DNA from: Agelaius tricolor
Taxonomy: Eukaryota > Chordata > Aves > Passeriformes > Icteridae
NCBI GenBank assembly: GCA_023055355.1
Contig: JALJCS010000001.1
Location: forward strand, 102,285,381-102,349,380
DNA: 64,000 nucleotides
Direction: 5' to 3'
Part shown: positions 39,201-52,705 of the stretch, one piece after another
How the letters are laid out: every line of letters starts with the position of its first letter
Numbering within the stretch: the first letter of the stretch is position 1
The notes under the pieces: generated by a model
The model's input: only the letters and a program-made list of their open reading frames with translations
What the model was told of the DNA's origin: nothing
Databases searched by the model: none
Program-made: the position numbers and the translations under genes

Positions 39201-40234
39201 CTAGCATGTAACAGCATTACAACTTATCTGTCTGGTTCTGCTGAACTTCAGATGTCTCTAAACAAGATACACACATAAAAGGTTGTAAAGTCCCTAATAA
39301 TAATTGCATTTAAAATAGTTATAGTCAGCACAACTGATAATTTCACACAGGAGAGCTTTCCAGTGCTGCAGTTTAAAAGCACTCTGAATAGTGAGAAGTA
39401 ATAAATTGGTTCAATGAAAGATTTTGGGTTTGGAAAACATATTTCATACTGAGAAATTTAAGAAGATTCATCTACTTATTTTGCTGAAAGAAGGCTAAGG
39501 AATGGTTTGATTTTGGTCTCCGAGTACCTACCTGAGGAACAGATTTCTCATAGCCAGTTCTTTAATCTATCAGTAAAAAAACATAATGAGATTCAGCAGT
39601 TGGAAGCTGAGTCAAGACAAATTTAGATTTGAAGCACGGAACTGATTTTTAACACTGATGGTAGTTAAACATAGACATAACTTACCTAGGAATGTGATTG
39701 ATTCTCCACCATGTGGACCCTTTATTTTAGGATTGAGTGTCCCTCTGAAACATATATCACAGTTCAAACAGAAGTTTCTGAGAGGTTTCTGTGGTGATGT
39801 CCTGCTGAAAGTAAAACATAATCTTCTGGCTTTCTGGTGCCTTTCCAACTTAAAATTTAAGTTAAAACTTTTTAATGAGTGTAAAAATACGAACTGAGTA
39901 TTAACTGCTCCTAACAACTACCTGAGACGTCAGAAAATATAAAACTTTAGATCTGAAATGGAAACAACATATTTTTAAAGGAATGATGATTCACATGTTC
40001 ATTGCTGGGGAAATGTCAGCTCTTCACTCCCTATCCAAACAAGGAAAAAATAACAAGAACATTCATATTACAAGTCTTTAAAATCAGGCTCAAACAGTGT
40101 GCCATTAAGGTCCCATCCAAGTACAGGTTTGGGAACTCAGTGCCAACCCTATGCAAATGGGGATAAAAATCCTTTCAGCGTGGCTTATAGACAAAACTCC
40201 TGAAATCCTAGTTCTAATAACTAGATCACACCAA
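27236..40234. other. Long AT-rich stretch without recognised genes or transposons
   Basis: About 13 kb with no identifiable CR1, LTR, RNA gene or coding exon. An A/C-rich low-complexity patch lies at 28121-28209. The longest frame, on the minus strand at 34860-35252 (130 codons), has no domain or neighbour that supports it. Conserved non-coding elements may hide here but cannot be recognised without alignment. Confidence 0.5.
28121..28209. repeat. A/C-rich low-complexity stretch
   Basis: A runs alternate with C runs (AAAAAAACACC, AAAAAAACCCC, CCTCCCTCCCCCC, then A9), with few other bases. No A-tailed LINE boundary is visible. Confidence 0.75.
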
Positions 40235-40281
40235 TTTGGGGGTTTTTGGTTTTTTGTTTGTTTGTTTGGTTGGTTGGTTTT
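40235..40281. repeat. T/G-rich repeat (TTTG/TTGG)n
   Basis: GGGGGTTTTTGG is followed by three TTTG units and then TTGG units, an impure T/G microsatellite. Confidence 0.8.
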
Positions 40282-40957
40282 CTTCCTTCCAGTCACTTGG
40301 CCTGTTGGTTATGTGTTTCCTATTGTATCCCTGTGTCTTTGACAGCCAGGCCAGATGTTCATTGACACTGGAACAGATGTGAGGATGAAAAGCTCTTTGA
40401 CAGAAATCTGTACCAGTGCTTGGCATTGCCAAAAAAATCAATGCCAAAAAACTTTGGGTAATCACAGAGTCATAGGATGGCTTGAGTTGAAAAGGATCTT
40501 AGAGATCATTTAGTTCCAACCCCTATGACATAGGTGGGGACATTTTCCACTAGGTCAGGTTGCTCAGGGATGCATCCAGCCTGACCTTGAACTGTCCCAG
40601 GGATGAGGCATTCACAAGTTCACTGGGAAACCTGTTCCAGAGTCTCATCACCTTCTGAATAAGATTTCTTTGCATCTAATCTGAATCTCCTCTTTAGTTC
40701 AAAACCATTTTCCCTTATTCTATCACCATATGCCCATGTAAATAGTTGCCCCTCTTCTTTTCTAAAAGCTCCTTTTAAGCACTGGAAGGTGCTGTAAGAT
40801 CTCCCATGGGTCTAGTCTTCTCCAAGCTGAACATTCCTTACTCTCAGCCTGTTTTTATGGGAGAGGTGCTCGAGCCTGCTGACCAACTTCATGGCCCTCC
40901 TCTGGACTCACCACAACAAGTCCATGACCTTAGTACATCGGGATCCCAGAGCTGGAT

Positions 40958-41278
40958 TCAACACAGCAGGTGGAGTCTCACAAGAGCAAAGGAGAGGGGA
41001 AGAATCACCTTTCTCCACCTGCTGGCTACATTTGTTGTGGTACAACCCAGGACAGGGTTGGAATTTTGGGCTGCAAGTACACATTGTTGGCTCATGTCCA
41101 TGAGAACCCCAAGTCCTTCTCTGCAGGGCTCCTCTCTGTGAGTTCTCCTCCCAGTCTGTACTCCTGTCTGGGATTGCCCTGACCCACTGCAGCACCGTGC
41201 ACTTGGACTATTTCTTCTAACATTTATGCAGGTCCCCTTGGATGGCATCCCTTCCTTGGGTTGTGTCAACTGCACCAC
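40958..41278 (-). pseudogene. CR1 ORF2 post-catalytic region remnant
   Basis: In the second half of this minus-strand frame the blocks GLGVLMDMSQQCVLAA and VILPLSFALVRLHL appear in the order seen in CR1 ORF2 after the reverse-transcriptase catalytic core. Small deletions have removed residues between GVLM and DMSQQ. This frame overlaps, in a different phase, the frame that holds the catalytic motif (41217-41453), so at least one frameshift separates them. Upstream residues are out of phase with the protein. Confidence 0.72.
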
Positions 41279-41453
41279 TCAGCTTCGTGTCACCTGCAAA
41301 CTTGCTGAGAGTGCTGCTGATGTCATTGTCTATGTCATTGAAAAAGATATTGAAGAACACCTGTTCCAAGACAGGGATCTGAGCAACACCAGCCATCACT
41401 GGATTACACCTGGACACAGACCTGTTAAAATAAAACTCTCTGGCTACGATCAT
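41217..41453 (-). pseudogene. CR1 ORF2 reverse-transcriptase core remnant
   Basis: Residues 22-58 align by eye with LINE reverse-transcriptase motifs: [21 protein letters not shown] corresponds to the 'GVPQGSVLGP.LFNIFINDLD' block, and [10 protein letters not shown] corresponds to the catalytic F/YADD motif. The first aspartate of the pair is glycine (G54, codon at 41292-41294; a GAT to GGT transition would explain it). CR1 reverse transcriptase copies element RNA at a nicked target, and loss of this residue would abolish catalysis. After residue 75 the frame leaves the protein. The start codon is not genuine. Confidence 0.82.
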
Positions 41454-41570
41454 TCAGCCAATTCCTTATGCACAGAATACAGAATAGTCCACCCTTCAAA
41501 TACACGTCTTTTAAATCATCACACCCATCTATGCCTAATGTCTTAAAAAGTTTCCTAGTCCCTGATTTTT

Positions 41571-44500
41571 TCTGGACTAATGTAAGTTAGTTGTGAACAG
41601 CCTTCATTTATTTTCGGCAGTTTTAGACCTCCCAGAGAGTTTTCTCTTCCTAGGGGAACCTATGTAAATAGCTTAAAGAACCTTGGGAAGTCTGCTGGCT
41701 TTGAAATAAAACCAAATAAACTTGTGAATCTCTCTGAAGGACTTGGCCTCTTTGGGGTAAGAAAATGACACAGGGGTTATATCTTTAAAACAGAATCAAT
41801 GATATCCTTAGTGGCCATAGCTTTGAATGGAAGTGCCATACTGTGCAAGTTAGTTGTAGATGTTAAATGATTTTGTTCATCATTGGTCCATTTTTTGACA
41901 AATCACTTCTACTTCTTATTCACCTTGCCATTGCTTTCTACAACCAATAATGGAACTCCCATAAGACATAATGGGATCACTTGGCATGTAATTTAATCAG
42001 TGACATGTTAAATGTGGAGGGAAAAGGCAGTTACACCTGAAGGCAGATTCTTCTTTAGTTTAACTTTTATACAGTGTGGCAACATTAGGATGAATAAAGC
42101 AAAGAAAGAAAGGAAATGGAAAAGAGCTGGTAAAGAGAGGTGACAGAAGGTAAAGGTAATTTGCAATTTGTACTTTATGGATGTAGTTAAGAGAAAATAT
42201 TGTGGAAACACAAAGAGTGTTTAGTATGAACTGAGCCTGTGTTTGGGCGATAGCTGAGAGATAAATATAATGTGGAATTTGGCACAGATACACAGACGCC
42301 TGAGCAGCTTCTGGAATCACTTCTCTTTCAGTATCCATCACATATATCACAACAGAGCTGTTTTAGGGGCGTAAATAAATGTGACTCATAAATTTATCTG
42401 TGTTAGCCTAAAAATTTGTACTAAACTAAATAAAATAAGGACAGAAACCTGTTAAACACAGAATGCAGGAGCATTGCACAAGAAATGAAATATGATTCAT
42501 GTCCCCAGCTGGAAGAGCACTCCTGACTTATCTTCACAGGTTATTTGGGAACAAGTATGAGAGCTTAAAGAAGGCATTTGCTAAGCAGGTATAAATCACT
42601 GCAAAACTGACTACTATAGCTGTATTTCTGAAACAAACAACCATGACATATTTCCATTATATTTTCCCTTGTCTCTCTTGTCTGGTTTAGCTTCCCTATT
42701 TTTTAAAGGAAGCAGAACCTAAAGCACTGACCAGGGTTGTGGGAAAGTTCAGCTGCAGGCTCGGACTGTGTCCAGCTCTAGAGACTTGAGCATATTGTTT
42801 TATTTCTCTTTTCCTCTATTGTCACTTAGCTCCTGTTTTTGCACATTCTATTCTTACAAGTCATTGGATAAATGTACCAACTGCAACTGGAAGTGGGACC
42901 AAAACTTAGGGATCATACAGCCTTGTTGTTGGGTGATGGGAGAACTGTAATGCATAAATAGGCTGATTTATGTGAGTATGGTCCAGTACAAGAAGAGGTC
43001 AAGGCCTCTGGTTGTGCTCCTTCTCAGAAGTGACATCACAGCTTAGAGGGCAGGTCGTGAACTGCTTCAGATCACAGAGATGGTCACTCATAGAAGATGA
43101 AGATCACAGGTCACTGTGGTGGTCATCCACATGTGGTGGTCTTTGCAGAAGCTCAGACAGTGCTTGGCCAGGACTGGGGGCTGCTGGAGGAGGCAGATTG
43201 TTTTGCTTTGCTCCCACCCACCATACCCTGCCCACTCCCACAAGTGTGGACTGGTCCTATCTCTTGCTTGCATGTGATAATTAAAAGTCTTTCCCTAGAA
43301 TTCCCTGAGCTGCTCTGTTGTGCTTTGCACTGAACTTGAGCTTAAGCAAGATAGCTCAATCTAACAGTGTGTGCTGAACTGTGTGTGGGAAACTGCCTAG
43401 ACAATTGTCCAGGGAATTTCTTGGGTTTTTTTTTGGTGTCTGTGTGTTTCTAGACATTTCTACTTAAACAAGTTTTAGGTACCTAGGGTCATTGTTTCTC
43501 CAATAGGAATCTACTCTCGGGTTTCTTGGAAATTTCATTCCTTGATCTTTGAGAAGATTCCCTTAATTTACTAGGTCTTTACAAATGTCTTAGTCTTTAA
43601 CTTTAGCTCAAACCAGCATTTGAAATGTGCAGAAGCTTAAAATGATTTGTATATCCAGCCATGCACCCTGTCTTCATGGAAGAATTATATTAAGTTCTGC
43701 TTTGTAACAGGCCAGTAACTTTTGCATCAGCAGTGTAAGGCCTTTGCTTCTGCCTCTGCCTAAATGTGAAAAAGAAAGTAAGTCTGAAAGCCTCTATCAC
43801 TTCTGGTGAAAATTTGGCTTGAACAACGACTGTGAACTTTGGCCCAGGAAAAAGAAAAGAAGAGCTCACCCTTGAATATTTTACAATTTTCAGGGAAAAG
43901 CATTTTCTTTTTCTTTGAAATAGCACCAAAACATACTTAATTTTTTATTGATCTGACACTCAGAGTATATAATTTTGTCTTTTTACCTTTAACCCTTACT
44001 GTGATGATATTTGTTATTACTGTCTTACCTGGTTATTATTTTCACTATTTACTATTATTTTGTCTATTCCACTCAGAATCCTTTCTAACAAGAGTGTTTT
44101 CATAATGCATAAAATTATGTACCCAGCTGCATATTTCAGGATCTTCTGCACTATGCCTTATTTAAATTACCTGCAAGTCTTTTGCAGGTATTCCAGTCAA
44201 AAAACCCTGGTCATCAGACGAGGGAGAGTAGCAATATCACTTGTCATCTTCTGATGATCTTCTCTTAGCGATTTGTGATGATAAGGGATTGAAAATGAAA
44301 TTAAAATTCTTTTGTAATTTCATTATCTTGGAAGTGATTTTATAGCCTACTGAGAATTAAATGTTGAAGTACAGCACAGTGTACAAAACAATTCCTCTTT
44401 TAATACATTTTTATAGCACTCAGATGAGCAGAAGCACAGCTCGGGTCAGAATTAGCCTGTGTATTACTCAGCTTTCCAGGTCTTTAATTCAAAATGAAAA

Positions 44501-47489
44501 TTAAACAACACTGTTTTTACCAGAGTAGCTCATCCAAAACCAGCTAAGACAATAATTTTTCATTTCGAAGGGCTCTTACTCAAACCATTTCAAGGTGGTT
44601 TTTAAAATTGTTTACCCCAAAACTGAAACCCCACAATCCTCTGTAATAAAAGCTGTGGAGCCCCTTTGCATTAATTGCATTGCCTGCCTATTACAGCTAA
44701 TATGCACTTGTTAAAAAGCTATGATGCTGCATTTAAAAGCATAATGCCTGAAATAAAATTCACATGGTATCCAAACCTAATGAATTTTTCAGGAGGTTCT
44801 GCTAGACTCTCAGGTATCTCTATAAATAAAACATTAGCATTTTAGGATTATTTTGATAATTCCACCAGTAAATCCTAATGAATAGTAGAGATTGCATGTT
44901 TTGTTAACCAAGTTTCTGACCTCTGCAGCAGATGTTAGATCACACAGCAGCAGACGTGATGCTGGGATCACTACAGATGACAAGAAATCAGTTAGAAAGG
45001 GACAGTGAAGCTGACACATGAGAAGCAAAGGGCTTCCTAACTTATTTCACAGGATTTTCTCCCAGGGTCTGTAATGAATCCAGAACAGAAATAAGATGGG
45101 CTCTTTCCCTAGTTAATCTGTGAACGTGCCTATGACTTGATCCTCAGCAGCTCACCTCACCTCCCCGTAGCCCCTTGCCAGTGGCACAGCAGAGATCCCT
45201 GTGCCTGTGCTGGCTTTGCCTCTGATTCCTCCAGCACCATGTCCCTCCAGTGCCCTCTGGGACACCCTGTTGGCTTCTCTGCCCTTGTGCTACAGCCTGG
45301 GGCAGCTGCAGGGCCAAGGTTTAGGAGCGAGCCTGATGCACACAGGCAGAGGCACCTAAGAAATAGTTGCTGACTGATTATGCTCTCCTTTCTCAGCTTG
45401 AGGAAACCACAGAGAGAGCCATAGCTAATGTCCTGTCTCCTAAGTGTGTGCTGAATACAGCAGAAAATGCAACTTGTTTGCTGCACACTAATTCCTTCAT
45501 CCGGTGATTTTTCCCTCTTCTGTTTTTGTTTGCTTGTTTTTGGTTACTCCTTTTAATTCATTTGAAATGAATAAAAGACACCATTCTTTTGAAACAAATT
45601 AAGATCTTCCATAGCATTTGCATTCTCTGCTGAATCCAGCATTTTCCATGTCAGCCCCAGCAGCAGTATCAGCTGCCTTTGAAGTCTTTGAAGTCTCCAC
45701 AGCGCAGGCTAAAGGCATTCAAAAGGGAAAAAGTATCAGGTTGGCAGAGGTAAGGGGGAGAAGAAGTCTTTTTCTTTACCTACAGCCACTCTTTACACTG
45801 TGAATGGTAGAATTAGAACACTTTAGAAAATAAAGCAACCCATTGATTTTTCCTTTAAAAGAAGCTTCAGCCTCAGCCAGGGTTATTTAAAAGCCTTCTT
45901 AGTGTGACCTGATGAGTTGGAACCACAAGTGTCCATTTTAGGGGGTAAAGAGGAAAGGGTGGGGATTTACTATAGACCTTTTTTCCAGTGTTTTAAAATA
46001 TCCTGGACAGGACTCAGAGTGAATCTATATTTTAGGGGAAAACCATGAGCAGAAAGCTGCTATTAAAACAGATTGAGATTTACCCATCATGATACTGCAA
46101 TTTTGTCTTGCTATTCAATTCCTCAAGAAAAAAGGGGGTGTTGTTAGCTCAAAGAGCCCCAGCTGCACAAGAGGCCACTCAGCGGCCTTGCCAGGAAAAT
46201 GGACTTTTTTCAGAACCATGGTTGAAGTGAGAGGCAATGAATGGAAGCTATGAGGATTTCAGCTATTGCCACATAGACTGCAACCAAAGGGTAGACACAG
46301 CGTAAGAGGAAGATAGGAGGGCAAACTCTGTGTCTCTGGCTACTTTTTCTCTGAGATCAGAGGCAGGGTGCATATGACATGGACCCTCTTCAACTAATAT
46401 ACCCAGCAGAGAGGATTTCCTCCTCAGCTGTGACACTGCTAATGTGGTCACACTACTTCTGGACCCTTCATACTCCAGGAGATGTGCATAGCATACCAAG
46501 TTCATGAACGGTTCCCAACTTGTCAATGCCAAAGACTTGACAGTTGTTAAAAAACTAGTTGGGGCAATACTTTTGAAATAAATTCTGACAGACTGGAGAC
46601 CTACTGATTTATTTAAAATATCAGCTTGACAGCTTGAGTAAGAGAAGAAATAGAAAGATTTTTAATATTGGCACTGTCTCATTTGGAACTGAAAAACCGA
46701 TATTTTGCAAGAGTGAACTGAAAATCCAGTGGGGAGGAACATCAGATTGGGTCTGTCAAAATGTTTCATTTAGCACAGTTCAAGAGCTTTTGTGTGATGC
46801 TTCTCATTTGGAAACATAATTGTCTGTTAATTCTAGAAGACAATTAAAAGACATTTTGACCAAGAAAAGACACCTTCCTGATTTTGAAAACCTCTAAATG
46901 GGATTTAGTGAAAATTCCGAAACTTTAAAAAATGGTAATTTCTGAGGAATTATGTCAGGAAATGATTGGGTTAGCTTTACTGGTGCTTTCTAAGATTTCC
47001 TTTGTTTCTGGAAAAATTGCAATGTGCTGTAGGCAGAGTAAAATTGAAAGCGAGCTGTCGGCTAGAATGAAGACTGGAACCTTAGGTCCTTAGGGTCCTT
47101 AAGTCAGTGAAGGAGCATGCCTTAAAATTAGAGTGTAGCCTGTGTTACTTATCACCATGAGTAATTGCATTCATTGGGTAAAGGGTAATATGATCCAAAG
47201 AAATTGACTGTTGGATAGATCCTCAGGCACAAAGAGATTTTGATTACTAAGGGCAAAAATAAGGACAAATTAATTGTCTTTATTATAAATAATTATGTCA
47301 AAAGGAGAGCTCAGAAAATTTTCATAACAAGTATATGGGAGTTTGCTCAAATATGCTCAATTGTATTTCTTTCCAGTGTTAGTAACATGCAACAGGTAGC
47401 AGAGAAACTTTTATGCATATTATCTCTGGACCAATATCCTATTAATAAGAAAAGACCAAAGCATCTCAGAAAATAATTTTTCTCTACCT
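41571..47489. other. Non-coding DNA, one motif-rich candidate element
   Basis: No gene or transposon was recognised. GC rises locally at about 43000-43250 and 45130-45330 without recognisable coding. The 44280-44800 block is listed separately. Confidence 0.45.
44280..44800. promoter_or_regulatory. Candidate conserved non-coding element
   Basis: This block is dense in homeodomain- and POU-type core motifs, for example TTTGCATTAATTGCAT at 44665-44680, several TTAATT/ATTTGAAT-like words, and ATGCTGCATTTAAAAGCATAATG near 44723. It lacks repeats and low-complexity runs. The texture resembles vertebrate developmental enhancers. No alignment is available, so the call is inference. Confidence 0.2.
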
Positions 47490-47558
47490 TGTGTTACTCC
47501 TTTGGAAGTGTGGGATAATATATGCAGTATTGCTGGATGTGTGTTACTCCTTTGGAAG
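47490..47558 (+). repeat. 19-bp perfect direct repeat, 50-bp period
   Basis: TGTGTTACTCCTTTGGAAG occurs at 47490-47508 and 47540-47558. This suggests a local tandem duplication of about 50 bases whose remainder has diverged or been replaced. Confidence 0.9.
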
Positions 47559-47998
47559 AAAATACAGAAATTAATATTAAAAGTTATGCTAGGTCTGTGC
47601 AATAAAACTGTTTTTCACCAAGGTTAAGAGTGCTAAACTTCATGCTTATAATATTGAGTGTCTCAGTTTTTAAAGCTAGAAATATAATGAATATAAGAGA
47701 TGTTGCCTAACACTGCAGTTAGGAAACCACACCCTTTTCTTTAACAAGGAAAATTAATCCTCCTGTGTGTATTTGCCAGTGCTTTTCTTGCATGATGGTT
47801 GAATGCTGGATGTAATGGACCTTTTATCTCTTCATTTGAAGACTGCTTTGAAGCTGAATAAACCTTACTGTCACCCTACTTGGGAGCCTCTTGTATACAT
47901 TTATTTTCTTCATCTTACCCAATCCTTTACATCTTTAATCCCTTAAATATACAAGTAATTAATTTCACACAGTAAGGTATTTACTCCTGCCTATATGC

Positions 47999-48021
47999 TA
48001 TATATATATACATATATATAT
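47999..48021. repeat. (TA)n microsatellite
   Basis: TA units run from 47999 to 48021 with a single C interruption at 48011. Confidence 0.9.
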
Positions 48022-51000
48022 GCTCTCTCTGTGCTTTTTTTAAAATAATCACAGCTTTTACTAACTCGAATCTTCTAATTCCCTAAGTATATCTTTTGTG
48101 GTAATATGATGACAATGCTGCAGATTTAACTGATTCAAAGGCACAGTGAGAAAATGGGGAAGAACTTCACAGACCCATGGGTGGATGATGCCATTTTCAG
48201 TTTTCTGCAGTGGCACACTCAACTTCCAATCTTTATAATTTTTGGACTTGAAATTTGTTTTGGACATCATGAATTTGAAAAAAATTAGTCCATTGCCTGT
48301 GAGCAACCTGCTTAATGAGTCTTAATGTGTTACCCACTACCTGCAGCAGGTGTTTTTTTATTTCCAAGTCTTTGATTCATCCTCATCATTAGGTGATGGC
48401 TCAGACTGAAGGAAAAAAATTTCATGAGTGCAAGGTTATCCATGTCTGCAGAAATGGGTGAGGAGAGTTTCTTCCCTCAGGAGGGAGGTTCTTTTGTAAC
48501 TTTACAGAGCCACTGTTATTGCCAGAACTGACATTGCTACACCGCCTTTGTAACATGAGCTCATACTGGTTTTAACAGGAACCTACCTTGGCCTGTTTGC
48601 GTGTAATGTCTCCGTTACACACTCCAGTACAGGTGCCAGAGGCTAAGAGAGGTACCAGAAACATTGTGGGAGAGAACTCCAGGAATTAAAAGGTGGTGAA
48701 ATGAATATTTTCAGTTTAAAATCACAAGTAAATAGAGGAAATTGGCTCCCTTTAACGGTCTTGTTAAAAATATATATCCTGCTAATGCAGCAGAAGACAA
48801 TGTTTCAGATACTGTTTGTGCATGAAACAGTTGTTTTAGCACCTCATCAACATGACATTTTTCTTTGTTTTCTTGCAGGGTTGTTTTTTGAAGTAATGAA
48901 TCATCCATTATGCTCTCAAACAGAAACTAGCCTTTTGGCTAAATGAAACATGTGTAGCCTTTGTTCAGCCTGTCAATTGCAAAAGGATTTAGTGTCATGT
49001 AGAAAAATAATAATTACTTTCCTTCCTGCTCACATGATATTAGGAAGAATAAAATTTGGCAGGCCTGTTGGGCAAACTGTATTTTTCTTGTTCCTCAAAT
49101 CTTTATGTTTTACATTCTGCATGCTGCTGTGGTCTAAAGGAGCTGAGATTTTTGATATCCACAGCATTTATATTTGGAATGCCATTTAATGGAACTTGTG
49201 AGCACTATAAAATGAGTTCTTTTTCACAGACAGGACATGCTAGCATTGATTTGAAGGCCTGCTTGTTGAGGGTCACCTCAGTTTTGAAGTTACAACCTCT
49301 TAGTGTTGGGTTTATATCTTCTTAGTGTGCAAACTTAGCCTAACAGATGGTATAAGGACAGTCATGCCAAAGACATTGTATGTGCATCTGTTTTGATTAT
49401 TAGGATCCACATGACTGCTCAGGAGTTGCACAAGCAACAGGGGTTTTCAGGTTTTCAACACCCAAGGTGACCAAAATGAAGCTGTCTTTCTTCAAACGTC
49501 CTTTAAATTTAAAATGAACAAACAATCATTTGTTACCACGTAACATTAATGTCCGTTTCCAGTGGTGCTCCAAGTGGAAGCGAGATTTTTTTAGAATAAA
49601 ACCCTTGTTCCCAGGCAGTGCCCTCTAGGAGTCAACTATTGATGTCATTCTAACTTATGAAATCCACCAACATTTTCAATCTGAGTTTTGATCTAATTGT
49701 TGTAAAAACGTCCTATACACTAAAAGCTACTGATGACCTTCAAAAGTAGCTAACAAAGGCTTGTTCTCTGCTTTAGCAGATTCAGTATTTCAACTACTTT
49801 TCAAAAAGGTACATTGGATTCTTCATATGATTGTGGTTGATGAAGCGACTCTGAGGGATAGCTCTAGTCTCATTTGTCCATTTGTTAATACAATATTTTT
49901 CTTCAATAGCTAGACAATTTTTTAAAACCCCCAACCCCTATACATTTTCAGATTCCCTAGGGGTTTCTATTGCAATTTATGACCTTTTGTCCTCTTACAT
50001 TTCAGTTTTGAGTGATTTTTCTCTTATAACTATTTTTATTGTACAGGAAGAATTGATTGTTATTATCTTAAAAATACAGCAGCTCCTGCCAACTGTTCAT
50101 GAAACCGGACTTCTAAGACTTTAACTTTAATTGAAAGATTTCATATTTATTTAATTGTATAAGCTTATTCCTCCTATCCATATTGCTGATGATACAATTG
50201 CTTCTGTGGTACACGTTTGGAAAGCCGAGTCTTTGTTCTCATTCTGTGGAGTCCCATTATAAATGTCACCAAGCTGAAGCTCTTCCTTGTAGAAATATCT
50301 TTGAAGTTAGATAATGTTGGTCCAAGTTCTTCTGAACTGAATTAAGATACATTATAGTAGGCATTAATTTTGTCTGCTGTATGCAGCCTAACTCTATTTT
50401 GGGAATTTCTGTCCTACAGAAGATTTTTAACCAATATGGCTGTTGACTATGACTTCCTCACCTCCAGATTTGTGGAGAATGTGAGTTATGGTTAGCAGAA
50501 GATTTTGCCTTGTTTTTCCTTTTCTACAATAACCTCCCCTCTTCTCATAGCAGTTCGATGTGGTGGGATGTGGATCAGAACAACAAAATGCATTGCCTTC
50601 TTTGTGCAACAGTTTTAATCTAATACACCATATGGAGCTCCATGGTAAAGTTTAAAAATAAGACGGAAAAGCAGGGATGGAAAGTAGATGTACAGCTAGC
50701 AAGGAAATGTGTTTTAGATCAGATCAGAAATAGATGGAGAGTCATTATTCACTACAGGATCCATTTCAAAGCTGTACAGTAAAGTTAGGGCACCCTACTC
50801 ATGAGTTCATGATGGATGATGAACAGCATGGTCTTTACAGGCTGGCGCTGTGAAATCTGAGGCTTGGCACAGCCACAGAGGAAGCAGGAGGGCTGCAGGC
50901 ATGTGTAGGAGCAAGTCTGGAGAAGCAGTAGATTGATTAAAGTTGTCAGAGTTCCCATCACAGCCCTTTCTTTAATGCATGCTGAGCCTGATGCAGGTTG

Positions 51001-52705
51001 ACTGATAACACCCATCACTTCTTCCCATGTCTTATCAGACCTGGAGTTAATGCTGGGCAGAGGGGTACATGGCACAGTGAATGTGTAGGTTCACTGTACA
51101 GAAAATCATCCCACCACTCTGCAATTTTCACCTATCAGCAGTCCAGACTTGTTTTTGATGTGAGAAATTCCAGCTGCATTTTGAGAGATGACAAGACTTT
51201 TCAGAAGAGGAAAGGCAGGATTCTCACAGTAGGCAGGCTAGAAATGGAAATTCCTGCCTCCCATCTGGTGCCCTTTGTTACAGATTTGCTCTGCTGCCTG
51301 GAGAGAGACCAGAGCTTTCCACAGTGTGAGGAAGGCCAAGAGAAGAGGCACCACTGACTCCATCTGAGGAAAGTTTTACATTCTCCATTTTAGAAGACAT
51401 TTGGTCAGTCTGAAGGTCCCATCGAGTGTTCCTCTTCTCCCTCCTACACAGATGTATGTATACTTCTCCTGAGGCTAAATGTCTAGGGGGAGAATTGCAG
51501 TAGTCCCAAGGTCTGAATTGCCAGTGAGGAAGAGAAAACAGCAAGGGAAAAGAATGATGTTCAGGAAAAAAACCAGAAGCTGGCTAGTTAATGGCAGCAG
51601 TTTAAAGTTAAGGATATATCCTCATGGTCCAAATAGTCAGTGGCAGGTGCTCACTGGGAGTAATAACCTGCTAAGCAAAGAAGCAAATATTGCAATTCTA
51701 ACTTGCAAAGCAATTAATGTTTTAGACAGAACATGAAGGATTATTTTTATTTTCTGGTGCTATCATCAGATCTCCATGTTCCTTCCAGCCAAGCACACTC
51801 CATTTGTGTAGTTCTAGAAACTACTTTTATTGCTTTTGCACTATAGAAAAAAAGTAAACACTTTGACTGATCTGCAATTAGATGTTCCCCTTACACAGCT
51901 CAGCACAGAGACAACATGAATGCAGCTCTGATGTTTGATAAGAAGGCTTATCAAAAGGGGAGTGCCCAAGTGACAGAAGGGTAAACCCTCCATCTTTCTT
52001 TATAGGATACACAAGGGTAAAATCTCCCTTTTTCCTTGTAAGATGTTCCCAAGTGGTGAATAAAGCTTAAATCTGGTGTAAATCAGAGTGTGCTTAATCA
52101 AAGAGCTTAAATGACTTGCAGAATTTAAGCATTTTCTGCTCTAAGCTCAAGTATGCATCTATATTTTAATTTTCTTGTGTGTAAAAATTTGTAGCATAAG
52201 TAGTCCCTCAAATTTCATTGTACTGTTAGATAATCATATAAGAACTTTTTAATATTAGCATTATGCGTTTGGATGTTACTATATTTACTACTTTCTGTCT
52301 ATTTATTGTGTCTAAGGAGTTCATACACTCCTCTGTCAACTGGTGGATTTCCCTGGTTACACAAGGTGGGGCTGGTTTATTGGTTTGAAGATGTGTTCTC
52401 TGTGTGCTGAAATCTTACAGAAAGAGTTGAAATGTGACTTAGAGTCAGAGCAAGAGCAGGACTTCCTGGGTGCAGAGTTTGTTGGACTTGGGAATTCTTG
52501 AAGAAGGGAAATGCCTGCTTTTAATTGCTTTTTTTTGAGTTAGGCTTGGCTTTCAGTTTCCTCTTTGTAAGTAAACAAAACGGATCCTGTTGCAGGGCTG
52601 ATCTGTGCTTCTAATTTCTTAAACAAAGGGAAACAAATTTGTAAACCACAACCCTGCCCATCTTCACCAACACATATTAAGAAATGTGTTAACAAAGAGA
52701 TTTTT
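48022..52705. other. Non-coding DNA, nothing recognised
   Basis: Includes a 119-codon plus-strand frame (50998-51357) without any recognisable motif, which I treat as chance. No transposon seen. Confidence 0.45.

Larger units (their letters stand above)
40461..41570 (-). mobile_element. CR1 LINE, antisense, about 1.1 kb
   Basis: The longest CR1 in the window, reading on the minus strand. Its 3' tail is at 40461 (antisense 'tcacagagtcataggatgg'). Going rightwards are the 3' UTR/ORF2 end ('tgaccttgaactgtcccagg', 'cctcctctggactcac') and the thumb region. Last come the reverse-transcriptase catalytic region near 41290 and similarity up to about 41570. It is truncated upstream of the catalytic core, so the endonuclease domain is lacking. 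Frameshifts, a catalytic substitution and stops show it is dead. Confidence 0.92.

Noticed and set aside
45130..45373. GC-richer block with a 78-codon frame
   Set aside because: No CpG enrichment, no motif, and competing frames on both strands. Nothing supports an exon.
50998..51357. 119-codon plus-strand open frame
   Set aside because: No recognisable family. Overlaps minus-strand frames of similar length, so it is likely chance in a slightly GC-richer patch.
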